A stretch of DNA of 64,000 nucleotides from Adenophora triphylla var. japonica (GCA_022495995.1 JAFEMH010001473.1:1-64000), one strand, 5' to 3'; positions 34,436-45,119 are shown, numbered from the stretch's first letter. The notes: a model not told the origin generated them from the sequence alone. Numbers and translations are program-made.

Positions 34436-34960
34436 GCCTATGCCTCCACAATCGCGGCTAGAAGACGATTCAAAGTCCTCGCGCATTACATCAATCATGC
34501 TAGAAGACGATTCAAAGTCCTCGCGCATTACATCAACTGCGGCTAGAAGACGATTCAAAGTCCTCGCGCATTACATCCACAACTGCGGCTAGAAGACGAT
34601 TCAAAGTCCTCGCGCATTACATCAAACTGCGGCTAGAAGACGATTCAAAGTCCTCGCGCATAACATCAACCGCCGCCAGATGACGATTCAAAGTCCTCTG
34701 GCCGTGGCACCAACCGCCGCGAAGACGATTCAAAGTCCTCCAACAGGCACCAACCGCCGCCGTAAGACGATTCAAAGTCCTCCCAGTGGCACCAACCGCC
34801 GCCGTAAGACGATTCAAAGTCCTCCGGCGTGGCACCAACCGCCGCGATGACGATTCAAAGTCCTCTCCGGCCGTGGCACCAACCGCCGCGATGACGATTC
34901 AAAGTCCTCTGGGCCGTGGCACCAACCGCACCGAAGACGATTCAGTCCTCACTCTATCTC
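34436..34960. repeat. Tandem array around 'gacgattcaaagtcctc'
   Basis: About ten units of 45-60 bp that share 'agacgattcaaagtcctc'. Left copies continue 'gcgcattacatcaa', right copies 'tggcaccaaccgccg', so two sub-families follow one another. Confidence 0.95.
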
Positions 34961-34984
34961 TCCGGCCCTAAGGCCTTAAACCAC

Positions 34985-35157
34985 CCGATTAGGAAAATCG
35001 TAAAATTTCCATCCTAGGACACCACCACGTCCTCACAATTGACCTCGGCGGTCACCACATCTTAGGACACCACCACGTCCTCACCACTGACCTCGGCGGT
35101 CACACAACACCTGTGGCACCACCACGCCCGCATTCACAAAACACTCACCCCACACCC
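34985..35157. repeat. Short repeats 'ggacaccaccacgtcctcac'
   Basis: Two to three imperfect copies of about 52 bp (near 35017 and 35067, plus a remnant near 35110 and 35244), just before the structured motif. Confidence 0.75.
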
Positions 35158-35216
35158 GAACTACGACTGTGCTTGATTCCCGCCAGGGATACGTAGGAAT
35201 CCTATCACAGGTCCAA
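35158..35216 (+). ncRNA. Candidate structured motif, copy A-2 (before 3' LTR)
   Basis: GAACTACG/CGTAGG outer stem, inner stem TCCC/GGGA, second hairpin CCT/AGG, then 'ggtcca'. It lies 210 bp before the 3' LTR. Confidence 0.65.
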
Positions 35217-35324
35217 ATTTATCACCTAAATGGTCACACAAAAGGACACCACCACGTCCTCACACCGACCTCTCACGGCCACTTCCTCTCCCCGCACGCG
35301 ATCCAGACAGGACCCTTATCTTAT

Positions 35325-35367
35325 CGGCGACCCCACTTCTTTCATAAGTGACGTCGTCGAGGGGCTT
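35325..35367 (+). promoter_or_regulatory. Hairpin and polypurine tract of element A
   Basis: Arms CGAC/GTCG and CACTT/AAGTG form a hairpin, followed by 'cgaggggctt' next to the 3' LTR. Confidence 0.7.
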
Positions 35368-36717
35368 CGTAAGTACCCCAACTGGATCACCCCTTTCAAG
35401 CACCCGGAAACACCGCAGACTCATCAACGCAGCCTCGGAGACCTCGGCACTCAAAACCCTCTCAAAACCCTCTCAAACCCCCAACCAAACCAAGGGAGGA
35501 GCCTTTCGGGATAAAAGGGACAAAAGGACCTTTTGGGAATTTTCAGAAATCGAAAGCAATTAAGGTCCGTACGGACCTTTTTGTTTCAATGATTACTAAA
35601 TCCCCTTAAAGTCCACAATATTCCCTCAAATCCGGGGGAAAATGATTACTTCCTTGCAGAGTTGGTCCGTACGGACCTCTTTGCATGCAAGATGGTCCGT
35701 ACGGACCTTATTGCTCAGGGAACACCATCATTCCAGAATATTCACCATCATTGCAGATTCCCTCAAATCGAGGAAATCCAAAATTCTGGATAACCAAGAA
35801 GGTCCGTATGGACCTCTTTGCTCCGAAATTTTTACTATAAATAGAGGGCTCCCTCTCCTCATTTTCACACACCTCCCTCTTCTCTCTTCCTCCCTTAGCC
35901 TTCTGGCTCCCCTCTAAGTCCTCTTGAGGCACTCCCGGCCCCTTTCGGATCCTTCCGAGGCCTTCCGAGCTCCCTTGTGGTGCTCCGAAGCCTCCCCGAG
36001 CGCTGCCCCGAGGCACTCTCGAGGTACTCTGAGGCCCCTCGTGGTACTCTGAGGCCTTGCCTGGTCTTTCCACGGTGTCCCGGCTCTTTCCGAGTCAAAT
36101 CGACGATCCCAAACCACGCCGAAACTCTGCCCGAGTGACTCCTGCCACCACAACGCACGCCGAACCTCTGCCCGAACGCAGCCTACAATCTCGACTCACG
36201 CCGAAACTCTGTCCGCGGACAACCGGCACCTCCCGAAGCAATCCCGATCCGTACCGGAACGCTACTCCGACCTCAAACACCATTCCCAATGGAAGACGAG
36301 GACACGAACCAACATTGGTAAGGCTTCCTTCCTCTACTATTTCAATACATTCTCATACATAGCATACAATGTAGACATCCGATACAGCATGCATTTTTAA
36401 AAAAGCACACACACACACACACAACATTCAAAGGATATTAGGGGTATCCGAAAGACTCGTTTTACGAGGCTACTCGGGTGAGCTCTAATATTCTAATATT
36501 CTCTTCCCGGGGAGTCATCTGACCTCCGAACTCAAAATCTCATCACACAAAAACAGTTTAAAATTATCTTTAAACTGATGCCCTTTTTCAATGTTTTGGG
36601 CTTAATAAAAACGGCGTGGCGACTCTACAAAAACAAAAACGGCGAGACGAAGCCGCTCCAACGCGAAAGATGCCAGATGCCGGGGCCGCGAGGCCTGCTC
36701 GGATCCGGGTAATTTCA
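35368..36717 (+). mobile_element. 3' LTR of element A
   Basis: 1350 bp, matching 17666-19043. It begins 'cgtaag' (first base changed from t) and ends 'aatttca', followed by the target duplication gtagc (36718-36722). Palindromes lie at 35564, 35664, 35694 and 35801 (the last with one change, GGTCCGTATGGACC); TATA is at 35836-35843. Confidence 0.95.
35564..35814. promoter_or_regulatory. Four palindromes in the 3' LTR of A
   Basis: Three perfect GGTCCGTACGGACC copies and one with a single change in the centre, at the same offsets as in the 5' LTR. With the four internal copies this makes twelve in element A. Confidence 0.75.
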
Positions 36718-36991
36718 GTAGCGCACCCTTGCATATTTGACACCACCCCCGGGCGAAGAGATGGCGCATCGCTTCCGGTCGACGACCTAGCAACCTTTGC
36801 ATACTTATCACTACACCCAGGTCTTTGAAGTGTAGCGCGTCGCTGCTGAGGAAACGCCCCAACGATATTCATACTCAGATTCATGTTATGTTAATGTGAC
36901 AAAATTTTTACGTTGGCTGTCACATGCCTACCGCAACCCTCGCCCTTTATCCTGACTTGGGACAGGCAAGGATAAATCCTTGGTGGGTTTA
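36718..36991 (-). mobile_element. RTE-type LINE, 5' end part
   Basis: Continuation of the RTE at 14341-17665, separated from it by element A. On the minus strand it starts near 36990 with a 7-bp-arm hairpin (36967-36982) and includes a 5' UTR. The stretch 36723-36836 repeats, with changes, the RTE sequence left of element A (17551-17665), so the RTE 5' UTR held at least two tandem units of about 115 bp before A inserted between them. Confidence 0.85.
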
Positions 36992-37009
36992 ACCACTGGA
37001 TTTTCTACA
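36991..37009. repeat. Target-site duplication of the RTE LINE, right copy
   Basis: Matches 14325-14343 over 19 bases; it flanks the 5' end of the RTE insertion. Confidence 0.9.
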
Positions 37010-37260
37010 TTTAACTTAAATTCAATGGTCCATCTAAAAGCTCTATACATACATTTATTGATCACATGTGATTCCTTAGACAAAGCCAATCGTAAATCAT
37101 CCTCACAGCAATTATACACACCAACATGCCTTGGATCAATCAAACTAACAACAAATTCACCATTTAATCTCCAATTCTGTTTAATATGATCATGAATTTG
37201 CTGAAAGCTCGAAACTTGATTCGAGGCGAGCTCGAACAGGAATTCTGGGCTCGAGCTCAA
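36991..37260 (-). pseudogene. L1-type LINE ORF1, N-terminal part (DUF4283-like)
   Basis: Minus-strand sequence encoding the first half of a DUF4283-like domain: NGEFVVSLIDPRHVGVYN, then LALSKESHV and MYRAFRWTIEF. It runs in frame into 14343 when the RTE and element A are disregarded. Its own 5' part is missing; GC-rich 'gctcgagctcg' sequence starts near 37205. Confidence 0.85.
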
Positions 37261-37343
37261 GAAAAGCTCGAGCTCGTTTAAAAGTTAACGAGCTCGAGCT
37301 CGAAAAATCAAAAGCTCGGCTCGGCTCGTTTACAGCCCTACAG
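37205..37343. mobile_element. Possible DNA-transposon (hAT-like) end fragment
   Basis: Dense 'gagctcgagctcg' sequence ending in 'cggctcgtttacagcccta'. Read on the other strand this starts 'tagggctgtaaacgagccg', similar to ends of plant hAT-like miniature elements as I remember them. Only one end is recognised and no target duplication was found. Confidence 0.35.
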
Positions 37344-37344
37344 C

Positions 37345-38304
37345 CTGCCCAAAGACCCATGTGGATACCTACGTAATGACGATGGGGGCGATGGGTTGCA
37401 CCCCCGAGTTTATGGCTTCTCATTTTCATCTGACTTTAAAAGGCCCGGCGCTCACTTGGTTTTTGGCTCTCAAGCAAGAATGTCGCTCCACCTAGAGCCA
37501 GATCACCGAAACTTTCCTGGAGAAATACAGGGGTAACCTAGAGTGGCATACTACCCGGGACGATCTAGTGGGCACCATTCAGAAAAATGACGAGTCAATC
37601 AAAGAGTTCTACAAGAGATGGAATGCCAAACTCAACGAGCTGTCAGAGCCGATTCCCCTTCAAGATCAGAAAGATATTTTCCTATCATGTGTGAAACCTG
37701 TGTTAAGGGAGGCCATTGGAAAGGGTTGGTATCCAGATTTAATGGAAATGGTTGGTATGCGCGCTAGAAGCGAGAACAGGTTGTTTAACCTCACCCCAAG
37801 TGCTAATGCTGGCAGTAGTAGCGGAAGTGGAGGATTCCGGTATCGGGCACCCAACCCAATCTCTGCCATGGCGCTGAAAGGAAGAGAAGTGGTCAAGGAT
37901 AATAGCATCAACAACCTGCAAAGGGGAGGTGGCAATGTACAGAATGGAGGGAGATTCCAACCCAGGCCGCAACCGAGGTTCGACGACTTGGGCATGTCCA
38001 CAGAGGAAGTCTTCAATGGCCTGCTTCGGACCGGCATGATTAAGCCACTGGACAACTACAGCCCTGTCCGCCCTAATCCCAACCTTGATGCTAGTAAATA
38101 TTGTCGATTCCATCAGTTCCCGGGGCACACCACCAACACTTGCGTAACCCTCAAGAAGATCATCCAAGGCCTTGTGGATGAGAAGAAGATCGAAAAGTCC
38201 CCTCGTCCTAACGTCGTCAACAACCCTCTGCCCAGCAATAATGTGAACCTCATCGATTTTGGTCAAGATTATTTCGTGAATGTAATAGAGTTTGAAGAGT
38301 CGTA
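37345..38304 (+). pseudogene. gag of element B (Tat/Ogre type)
   Basis: Retrotransposon Gag: a capsid-type domain (MASHFHLTLKGPALTWF; LEKYRGNLEWHTTRDDLV; ESIKEFYKRWNAKLNEL) followed by Gln/Asn-rich linker and a zinc-knuckle-like C-x2-H-x4-H-x4-C (CRFHQFPGHTTNTC, near 38100). An in-frame stop near 37497 and lack of an upstream start show it is decayed; from 37568 to 38304 it is open. Gag builds the virus-like particle and binds RNA. The 5' LTR, PBS and leader of B are missing, replaced by the L1 and hAT-like junction. Confidence 0.85.
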
Positions 38305-38645
38305 AATGGAAAAGCTAGTGGTGATTGTAATGAAGTCGTGACTGATGTAAATCCTTGTTTCAATGAAATGAAAGACAACTTTTGCTACGTCTTGTATCTC
38401 GATGATTTGTATGATTTAAATAATGCTGCTGATTACGATGAATATGAAGAGCGTTTGGTTGTCAACGCTATCTCTTCCGTGGTTCCCAAAGAATCCCCAA
38501 TCTCTTTGGAAGAACTCAGGATAGCAGCTAAATTGGAGGCACCATTGTCCGTGAACGAGATAAGACAAGCAGGCCATACAGCACCCGCTCTGCTCCACTT
38601 ACACTGGCTGAACTCAAAGAAGCTAGCAGAAATTTTGTAGTTGAA
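38305..38645 (+). pseudogene. Gag-protease linker of element B
   Basis: Acidic coding sequence (open from 38338 to 38637) between the zinc knuckle and protease, without a recognised domain. A frame change near 38640 precedes FVVEDDREVNLLTRSGR. Confidence 0.55.
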
Positions 38646-39870
38646 GACGATCGAGAGGTTAACTTATTGACACGGTCAGGAAGGATGTTGGGAGCAGATA
38701 GTGCTGATCCATTCGGGAAAGGCAAAGGAGTTGCGGTTTCAAACCCCCAGGTCTCTAGAGATCCCTACAGATCAACAGGAAATGAAGAAATCCAAGAGGA
38801 CCCGATTTTGATGCAGTTGAAAAGAACCCAGGCTGATATCTCTTTATGGTCCCTGCTTACATCTTCTTACCCCCACAAGCTAAAGTTAGAAGAGGCTCTG
38901 TCCAAAACCAAGGTGTCCATCAATGCCACCCCAGATGAGGCCTGCCAATTGATCGGAACAGCCCAGTATAGGAACATTATCACTTTTACAGATCTAGATT
39001 TACCCTCTTACCGTTCAAAGCACAACGAGTCTCTGCACATCAGCGTGCCCTTGGAGGGGCATCGAATTCCCCATGTGTTGGTGGACAACGGGTCGGCTAT
39101 GAGCGTGATTCCTGCAAAGATGATGAGTATGCTAGATATTGATGCACAGAGTCTTAAGCCATCCAACTAGACTATAAAAGCCTACGATTCGACATCCAGA
39201 GCAGTATTGGGGATTGTCTCTTTGAATCTGTTATTTGGGAGTAAAGAAATGGCAGTAGAAATCCAGGTCATTGATATTCCTGTCACGTTCTCGGCGTTAT
39301 TGGGTAGGCCATGGATACATGAGATCGGAGCGGTAGCCTCCACCCTCCACCAATGTTTGAAGTTTGTGCAGGATGGAGTTTTGACAACCAATTACGGGGA
39401 TAGTGTCACTATTGGGGAGACCAGCACCAACACCATGCCGGTAATGGAAATCAAGCTTGACCAAGAGAGCCTGATGCTCAGTGGTTTCACGATCGAAAAA
39501 CCAAAAGGGCAGGTCTGCACTATCGATTTAACAACTTCCTCGGACAAAATTCCTCCCGTGCCGAAGATGATGAGAGGCATGAGCTACATTCCTGGCCTGG
39601 GGCTAGGAAAACGACAACAGGGACCGTGTAAGCTTGAGATGCCGGAACCCAAGAGAAACAGACGAGGTCTAGGATATGTTGTGACTGGAGAGGACAAAGC
39701 ATATGATAAGGCAGACGCACTTAAAGAACGGATGACCCTAGCTGCCGGCAAGAGATACAAAAAGCCTGAGGTGCGCCCTTACAGCTGGTCTCTGAATAAA
39801 CACTTTTTCAAGGAGAATGGGGAAATGTTTGTTTGCCCGGAACCAAAGCTAGTCAAGCAGAAGAGAGGGT
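38646..39870 (+). pseudogene. Aspartic protease and G-patch-like region of element B
   Basis: Contains LLTSSYPHKLKLEE, YRNIITFTDLDLPS, the catalytic VDNGSAMSVIP (near 39080-39110) and KAYDSTSR, IDIPVTFSALLGRPWIH. A glycine-rich block MSYIPGLGLGKRQQG (near 39580-39615) resembles a G-patch. A TAG at 39168-39170 splits it; otherwise both halves are open. In a living element it releases Gag and Pol products. Confidence 0.88.
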
Positions 39871-40690
39871 GAAAATGATAAGAAAGTTTGCCACCTGCCA
39901 GAACCCGATGAAGGAAATGCTCGTCAGTATGCCCAGAAGGCCAGGCGTTACTGCCACCTACAAGAACAGCTACCACTTTTGGGGGCCCGATTCTATCAAC
40001 CAGTTTGAGAAGCTTTCTCTAGACGAGCTTGTGATACAAAAGATCCGTGGTGCTAACCCTGTTGACATGGACTGTGATTTGGCAAATCTGTTCGAAGATC
40101 AGGGGCTATCAGAGCCTGAAAGTGATATGCATTCAGTAGAGACACTCGCAGAAAAGTTTGTTGTTACTGGAGATCCTCGGGACTTGATTGACTTTTCTTC
40201 AGATGATGAGATAGTGGCTATGTTGGAATTTGAGAAGGGGCCGGTTGTGGATCCGAGTATTTTGGAGACAGCTGCAGAGAGGCCGTTACAGAATTGGACT
40301 TCATTTCAAGGACCGGTCGCTTGTAGGGAGACTATGATCAAGAAACTTGGGCTCAAGACTCGTCCCAGTCCCTCTGCGTCTAAGTTTGTTCCCTGTGTCT
40401 TGAGTCATTCCCCTGAATCCCTGGTAATCGAGTTTGAGTCCTCCGATAGGTCTGACGTCCTCACGACCGAAGACCATCATCGTGTTGTAGACACTATTTT
40501 CCCATTCGCTCTTAATAAAATGGTCAATCTTTCCGAGTATCCCGTGATTGCAAATCTAACGATTGAACGCTTAACAAAAAATGAGCATCAAGATTTAAAA
40601 ATAATTAAGCCAGAACCAATTGAAGATAATGCAGACTTAATAGATGAACAAATTTTAGAAAATAATTCAAAGCAGGTTTGCGAGCGAAAG
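39871..40690 (+). pseudogene. Protease-RT linker of element B
   Basis: Open over most of its length (frame 39833-40912). No named domain. A similar linker, more decayed, is in A at 22346-23379. It runs directly into the RT N-terminal region. Confidence 0.7.
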
Positions 40691-41637
40691 GAAAGTCGGG
40701 CCCAAGCTGCCGATGAGATATTGATAACGGTGAACCTGGGAACAGCTGAGGAACCCAAAGAAACTCAAATTGGTAGCTTCTTCTCCGGAGTTGAGCGGGA
40801 TGCCCTGATTGAGCTACTCAACGACTTTGTAGACGTCTTCGCCTGGTCCTACAAAGACATGCCTGGGTTGGACACATCTATCGTGGAACACTGGATACCC
40901 CTGGATCCATAGATCAAGTCGATCAAGCAGAAACTGAGGCGGATCAAGCTCGAGTGGTCCTTACAGGTCAAGGAAGAGATTGAGAAACTCCTACGGGTAG
41001 GCTTTATCAAGGTGATTGAATATCCGACTTGGCTGGCAAACATCGTAACGGTTACAAAAGCAAATGGAAAGGTACGGGTTTGTGTAGACTTCCGAGACCT
41101 CAACAAGGCTAGTCCCAAAGATGACTTCCCCCTGCCAAACATGGACATGCTTGTAGATGCAACAGCGAACTATGAAGTCAAATCCTTCGTCGACAGTTTT
41201 GCGGGCGACCGAGGAAGATCTGGAAAAGACAGCATTCACCACTCCTTGGGGCACTTATTGCTACACAGTGATGCCGTTTGGACTGAAGAATGTTGGGGCT
41301 ACCTACCAAAGAGCCGTCACTACTCTGTTCCACGACATGATCCATAAGGAGATTGAAGTGTATGTTGACGATATGATCATTCATTCAAAGGGATCAGATG
41401 GACAACATTTCATTGATCTAAGGAAGTTCTTAAATAGACTTCGGGAGCACTCCATGAGATTAAATCCAGCCAAGTGCACCTTTGGGGTTATCCGCGGCAT
41501 TGTCTTGGGGTATATGGTCACAGAGCGCGATATCGAGGTGGATCCCAGAAAGGTCAAGGCAATCGTTGAAATGAAGCCGCCCAGAACTGTCTCCGAGGTA
41601 AAGGGTTTCATGGGCCATCTACAGTACATCAGCTGAT
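40691..41637 (+). pseudogene. Reverse transcriptase of element B
   Basis: Clear Ty3/gypsy RT: GTAEEPKETQIGSFFSG, FAWSYKDMPGLD, then VCVDFRDLNKASPKDDFPLP, MPFGLKNVGATYQRA, the catalytic YVDDMIIHSKG (near 41360-41390) and LNPAKCTFGVIRG. Broken by a stop at 40910, a frameshift near 41200 and a TGA near 41635. Much less decayed than in A. Confidence 0.93.
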
Positions 41638-42110
41638 TTGTCAACCAGCTGACCTCCATGTGTGAGCCAATATTCAAGCCGCTGAAGAAGAATCAGGAAG
41701 TGATTTGGAACGAAGAATGCCAGCTAGCTTTCGAGAAAATCAATGCTTATCTTGTTAATCCTCCCATTCTTTGTCCACCTCATGGGAGCAAACCTCTACT
41801 TCTATACTTGACGGTCACAGATACAGCCATTGGGGCCATGCTGGCGCAAGAGAAGAAGGACTCCAAGGTTGAGAACGCCATCTATTTTGTTAGCCGCAAA
41901 TTCCAAGGTAGTGAATTACTCCACCCTAGAGAAGAAGTGTGCAGCTCTGGTTTGGGTGGTCAGACAGCTAAAGCACTACATGTTGTCCCACACAGTACAT
42001 CTGGTCTCCAAAATGGATCCGATTAAGTATCTGTTTTAGAGCGACAGAGGCACTATCTCTACCAGACTCGCGAAATGGACCTTCTTCCTAGATGAGTTTG
42101 ATATTAAATA
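41638..42110 (+). pseudogene. RNase H of element B
   Basis: MCEPIFKPLKKNQEVIWNEE, then PPILCPPHGSKPLLLYLTVT, IGAMLAQEKKD, AIYFVSRKFQ; the rest is shifted near 41910 (HPREE, LVWVVRQLKHYM) and interrupted by a TAG near 42037. Confidence 0.88.
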
Positions 42111-42500
42111 TGTGATCCGGAAAGCAATCAAAGGACAGGCTTTGGCAGATCAGTTGGCTGACTCTCCCAGCACAGAAGCCCGAGGACCAGATATCCAATT
42201 TCCAGATGAGGGGATTTTTGTCGTAGAAAGCGACAACAAATGGCAGCTATTCTTTGATGGTGCAGCGAACAAAAGAGGTAATGGCATCGGGATGGTATTA
42301 GTAGACCCGAATGACATGCACACCCCCATAGCCATCAATCTAAACTTCTTAGTTACCAATAATACAGCCGAATATGAAGCTTGCATAGCCGATCTTGAGG
42401 CTGCCCTTGAACGGAATGTTGATGAGTTGGAAGTGTTTGGTGATTCCCAGCTGATAATCAATCAAGCCGCCAACAGATGGAAAACTACAGATCCGTGACT
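42111..42500 (+). pseudogene. Archaeal-type second RNase H of element B
   Basis: Frame 42112-42498 is open. It shows WQLFFDGAANKRGNGIGMVL, VTNNTAEYEACIADLEAALE and FGDSQLIINQ, with the expected acidic residues (FFDG, AEYEA, FGDS). A second RNase H of this type after the first is diagnostic of the Tat/Ogre lineage. A TGA at 42496-42498 ends the frame. Confidence 0.92.
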
Positions 42501-43563
42501 CCAGAAGTATCATGCTTATATTGCAGAGCTCGTCGGCCAGTTTAAGGAAGTGTCATTCCAGTTCCTGCCACGAGATAAGAACAGATTCGCCGATGCACTA
42601 GCTACTCTGGCTTCTTTGGTGGAAATACCAGAAGGAAAGTCAATCAAGCCGTTCAGGGTCGGAAGGCGAGAAAATCCAACATACTGTTGCGAGATCGAGC
42701 TTGAAACCGTCAATGAGCCATAGTATAACCAGATCTTCCAGTATCTCAAGCATGGTGAAGCATCCTTCCCCATTGATAAAGAAGGAAACCTAAAAGGCAT
42801 TCGGGCCAAGAGTTTGCAAGCTCTGAAAATGCTATCAGCGCAGTACGTTATACTCGGCAATGAGTTATGGAAGAAAAGGGAAGGTTGCCCACTTCTGCTC
42901 TATATCCGCAAAGAGAAAGCTCAGAGAGTAATGGAAGATGTTCACAACGGCGCCTGCGGACCTCACATGAATGCTCGATCCCTTATGCACAACATTATTA
43001 GACTGGGTTACTTCTAGATCACCATGGAGACTGATTACATCCAGTTTGTGCGGACTTGCGACAAGTGTCAGCGGTTCTCTAACCTAAACCACATCCCTCC
43101 TCATGATCTATATTGTATGACAACTCCTTGGCCCTTTGCAACGTGGGGAATCGATGTCATTGGGAAGATAACTCTATCAGGGAGCAACGGACATTCATTT
43201 GTTTTAGTCGCGGTAGATTACTTCACAAAGTGGGTGGAAGCCTCATCCTACAAAGTGCTCACATCTAAGAAAGTTACTCGTTTCATAAAGGAACAAATCT
43301 TCTGCCGCTATGGAGTCCCGAATGAGATCATCTCTGACAACGAAACCCACTTTGATGGAGAAACCGATCGGCTGCTCACTGAATATAGGGTCAAGCGCCA
43401 TAAGTCGTCGCCATACAGACCCCAGACGAATGGTGCTGTTGAGGCCGCCAATAAGAACCTTGAACGAATCATAAAGAAAATGGCCGAGTGAGGAAGGGAT
43501 TGGCCGGAGAAACTGCATTTAGCATTGTGGGGATACCACACTTCAATTCGGACTGCTACCGGT
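42501..43563 (+). pseudogene. Integrase of element B, N-terminal and core part
   Basis: Zinc-binding region (HNGACGPHMN; CDKCQRFSNLNH near 43060), then the catalytic core: WGIDVIGKITLSGSNGHSF (first Asp), VLVAVDYFTKWVEA, NEIISDNETHF (second Asp) and NGAVEAANKNLE (Glu). Stops near 42721, 43015 and 43489. The gene is interrupted at 43563 by element D and resumes at 51085. Confidence 0.92.
43559..43563. repeat. Target-site duplication of element D, left copy
   Basis: 'ccggt' before the left LTR of D; the right counterpart is 'caggt' (51085-51089), one base different. Removing D and one copy restores the B integrase frame (…RTATG + ATPYAL…). Confidence 0.9.
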
Positions 43564-44624
43564 TGTAGACACCCCATTCTGAACCCATAATTACATGATT
43601 ACACTACTCTTCATCTCTCTTTTATGTTTTGATGAAAGCATATCAGTTTCGTCATGTTTCGTTAAGTTTCTAACTAACCTCGTTAGTTTTGGACCTAACT
43701 GACTAACGGAACAACTGAAAAGGACAAAATAGTCATCAGACTAGTTATCTCGCATGAGATATCATATCTCGCGCGAGATATCCCCTCGACAGGATGTGCA
43801 GAATCACAATTCTTCTCCTTTTCAAACTCTCTTTTTGGATAAAACCTTATCAATTCGGGTATCCAATCAGAACTGAGTTCTGGAACCTTCCTAGGGTAAT
43901 TTCCCTCTCCACCTTCACCTCTCCAACCTCCTATAAATACTGGATGACTTCCAGTGTTTCAGGGGTCGACAATTCTGATCCTTGATCAAGAACACACACA
44001 ACACACACAATTTGTTGGTTTCTTTCCATGAAAGACTCCTTCAAATCACTCACAAACAACTCCTAAAGTTTGTTCGTCAACCTTGTTGATTAACAAACAT
44101 CGAAGCCCGAATCAAGGGAACAAGGCGAAGCTCCGTCCGCATCAAGATCTAAATCAAGGATCGAGGCGAAGCTCTGTCCAAATCAAGGTTCGACTCTAAA
44201 CTTGAGTCGAAACTCTGTCCGAATCTCTTCTCAAAAGGTAATCATCCTTTAAACTTTCGTTTCTCTTCTCTACCTCTCTATTGATTTTAGAGTAGTGTAA
44301 TCCCATCAAAAGGATTAGCCTAGAGTCCCTTCAGTCAATGAAGGCGATCTCGAAGCATACAATCCGACATTCCTAATCAAGAAATTGATTAGGGTTTACT
44401 TGTTCTTCTTTAATTATTTTATTAAAAAGATTGAAAACCTCTCTTTTCTTTAGCAAGACCGATCTCCGGATTGAGTGAAATGGATGCCTTCTAAACCTAC
44501 CCATTTCATAACCTAAGCCCCGAACTCAAATCTCTTTTCAAAATGGTTTTCCTATGTTTCCAATCGAATAATATAGGTGGCGACTCAAAAAGATGAAAAG
44601 ATGAAATTTTCTCACAACGCTATA
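43564..44624 (+). mobile_element. 5' LTR of non-autonomous element D
   Basis: 1061 bp, 'tgtagacacc' to 'aacgctata'. It differs from the right LTR (50025-51084, 1060 bp) at about ten positions by eye, so D is young. TATA is at 43932-43939. Two palindromes lie about 150-190 bp upstream of TATA. The end carries 'ggtggcgactc', then the PBS. Confidence 0.96.
43746..43781. promoter_or_regulatory. Palindromes in the 5' LTR of D
   Basis: TATCTCGCATGAGATA (43746-43761; perfect except for 'gcat' allowing pairing of all outer bases) and the perfect 18-bp ATATCTCGCGCGAGATAT (43764-43781). Upstream of the TATA box. Confidence 0.7.
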
Positions 44625-44625
44625 G

Positions 44626-44643
44626 TGGCGACTCCGCTGGGGA
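44626..44643 (+). promoter_or_regulatory. Primer binding site of element D
   Basis: 'tggcgactccgctgggga', identical to that of element A, one base after the LTR. Confidence 0.88.
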
Positions 44644-44738
44644 CTGAAAATTAAGAGGCTTAAACTTGCGTCAAAATTAAAAGAGAGGTTTTTCAATCTA
44701 TTTTGTAAAATTCGATTTTTTTCTGTTCTCAGATGGGA

Positions 44739-44775
44739 GATATCTCGCACGAGATATCATTATCTCGCGCGAAAT
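44739..44775. promoter_or_regulatory. Palindrome pair in the leader of D
   Basis: GATATCTCGCACGAGATATC (44739-44758) and 'ttatctcgcgcgaaatag' (44760-44777, decayed right arm), about 100 bp after the PBS. Same motif as in the D LTR. Confidence 0.65.
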
Positions 44776-45055
44776 AGGGCTTCCAATCTGGTTGTTTTCT
44801 GGTTTCTCCCGTTCATCTCATAGTCCAAGACGAAAGCCGAACACGCAAGGGGGATCCCAGAATTCATTATTTGCAGAGTTCCCACATCTTAAGGCCTCCC
44901 TTAAGGTGTAGAACTCGAATCTTTGTTTCCTTTAAATAATTGATTATTATTTATAAATTGCGTGCGATTGGGTTTTATTTAATTAAAGTCCGGTCCATTG
45001 GGGATTCGGGAGTTGTAAATTGAATTATTTATCTCTCTTTCTCTCTCTTTATGTG

Positions 45056-45119
45056 GAACTACGACGGCCTGAGTCTTCCTAATTTGGGAGAAACGTAGGC
45101 AACCACTTGGTGCGGCCAC
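45056..45119 (+). ncRNA. Candidate structured motif, copy D-1 (leader)
   Basis: GAACTACG/CGTAGG outer stem; inner stem TCTTCC/GGGAGA (six pairs, one G-U); second hairpin ACCA/TGGT, then 'gcggcc'. It lies about 430 bp after the LTR, upstream of gag. Confidence 0.65.

Noticed and set aside
17551..36836. A 115-bp target-site duplication for element A.
   Set aside because: LTR elements make 4-6-bp duplications, 'gtagc' is present exactly at both ends, and the longer repeats differ too much; a tandem RTE 5' UTR explains them.
45056..45119. Resemblance of the structured motif to a hammerhead ribozyme (CTGA ... stem ... GAAAC).
   Set aside because: The conserved GA after CTGAN is absent, and other copies lack the GAAA side (GATA, GGAAC), so the catalytic core is not conserved.
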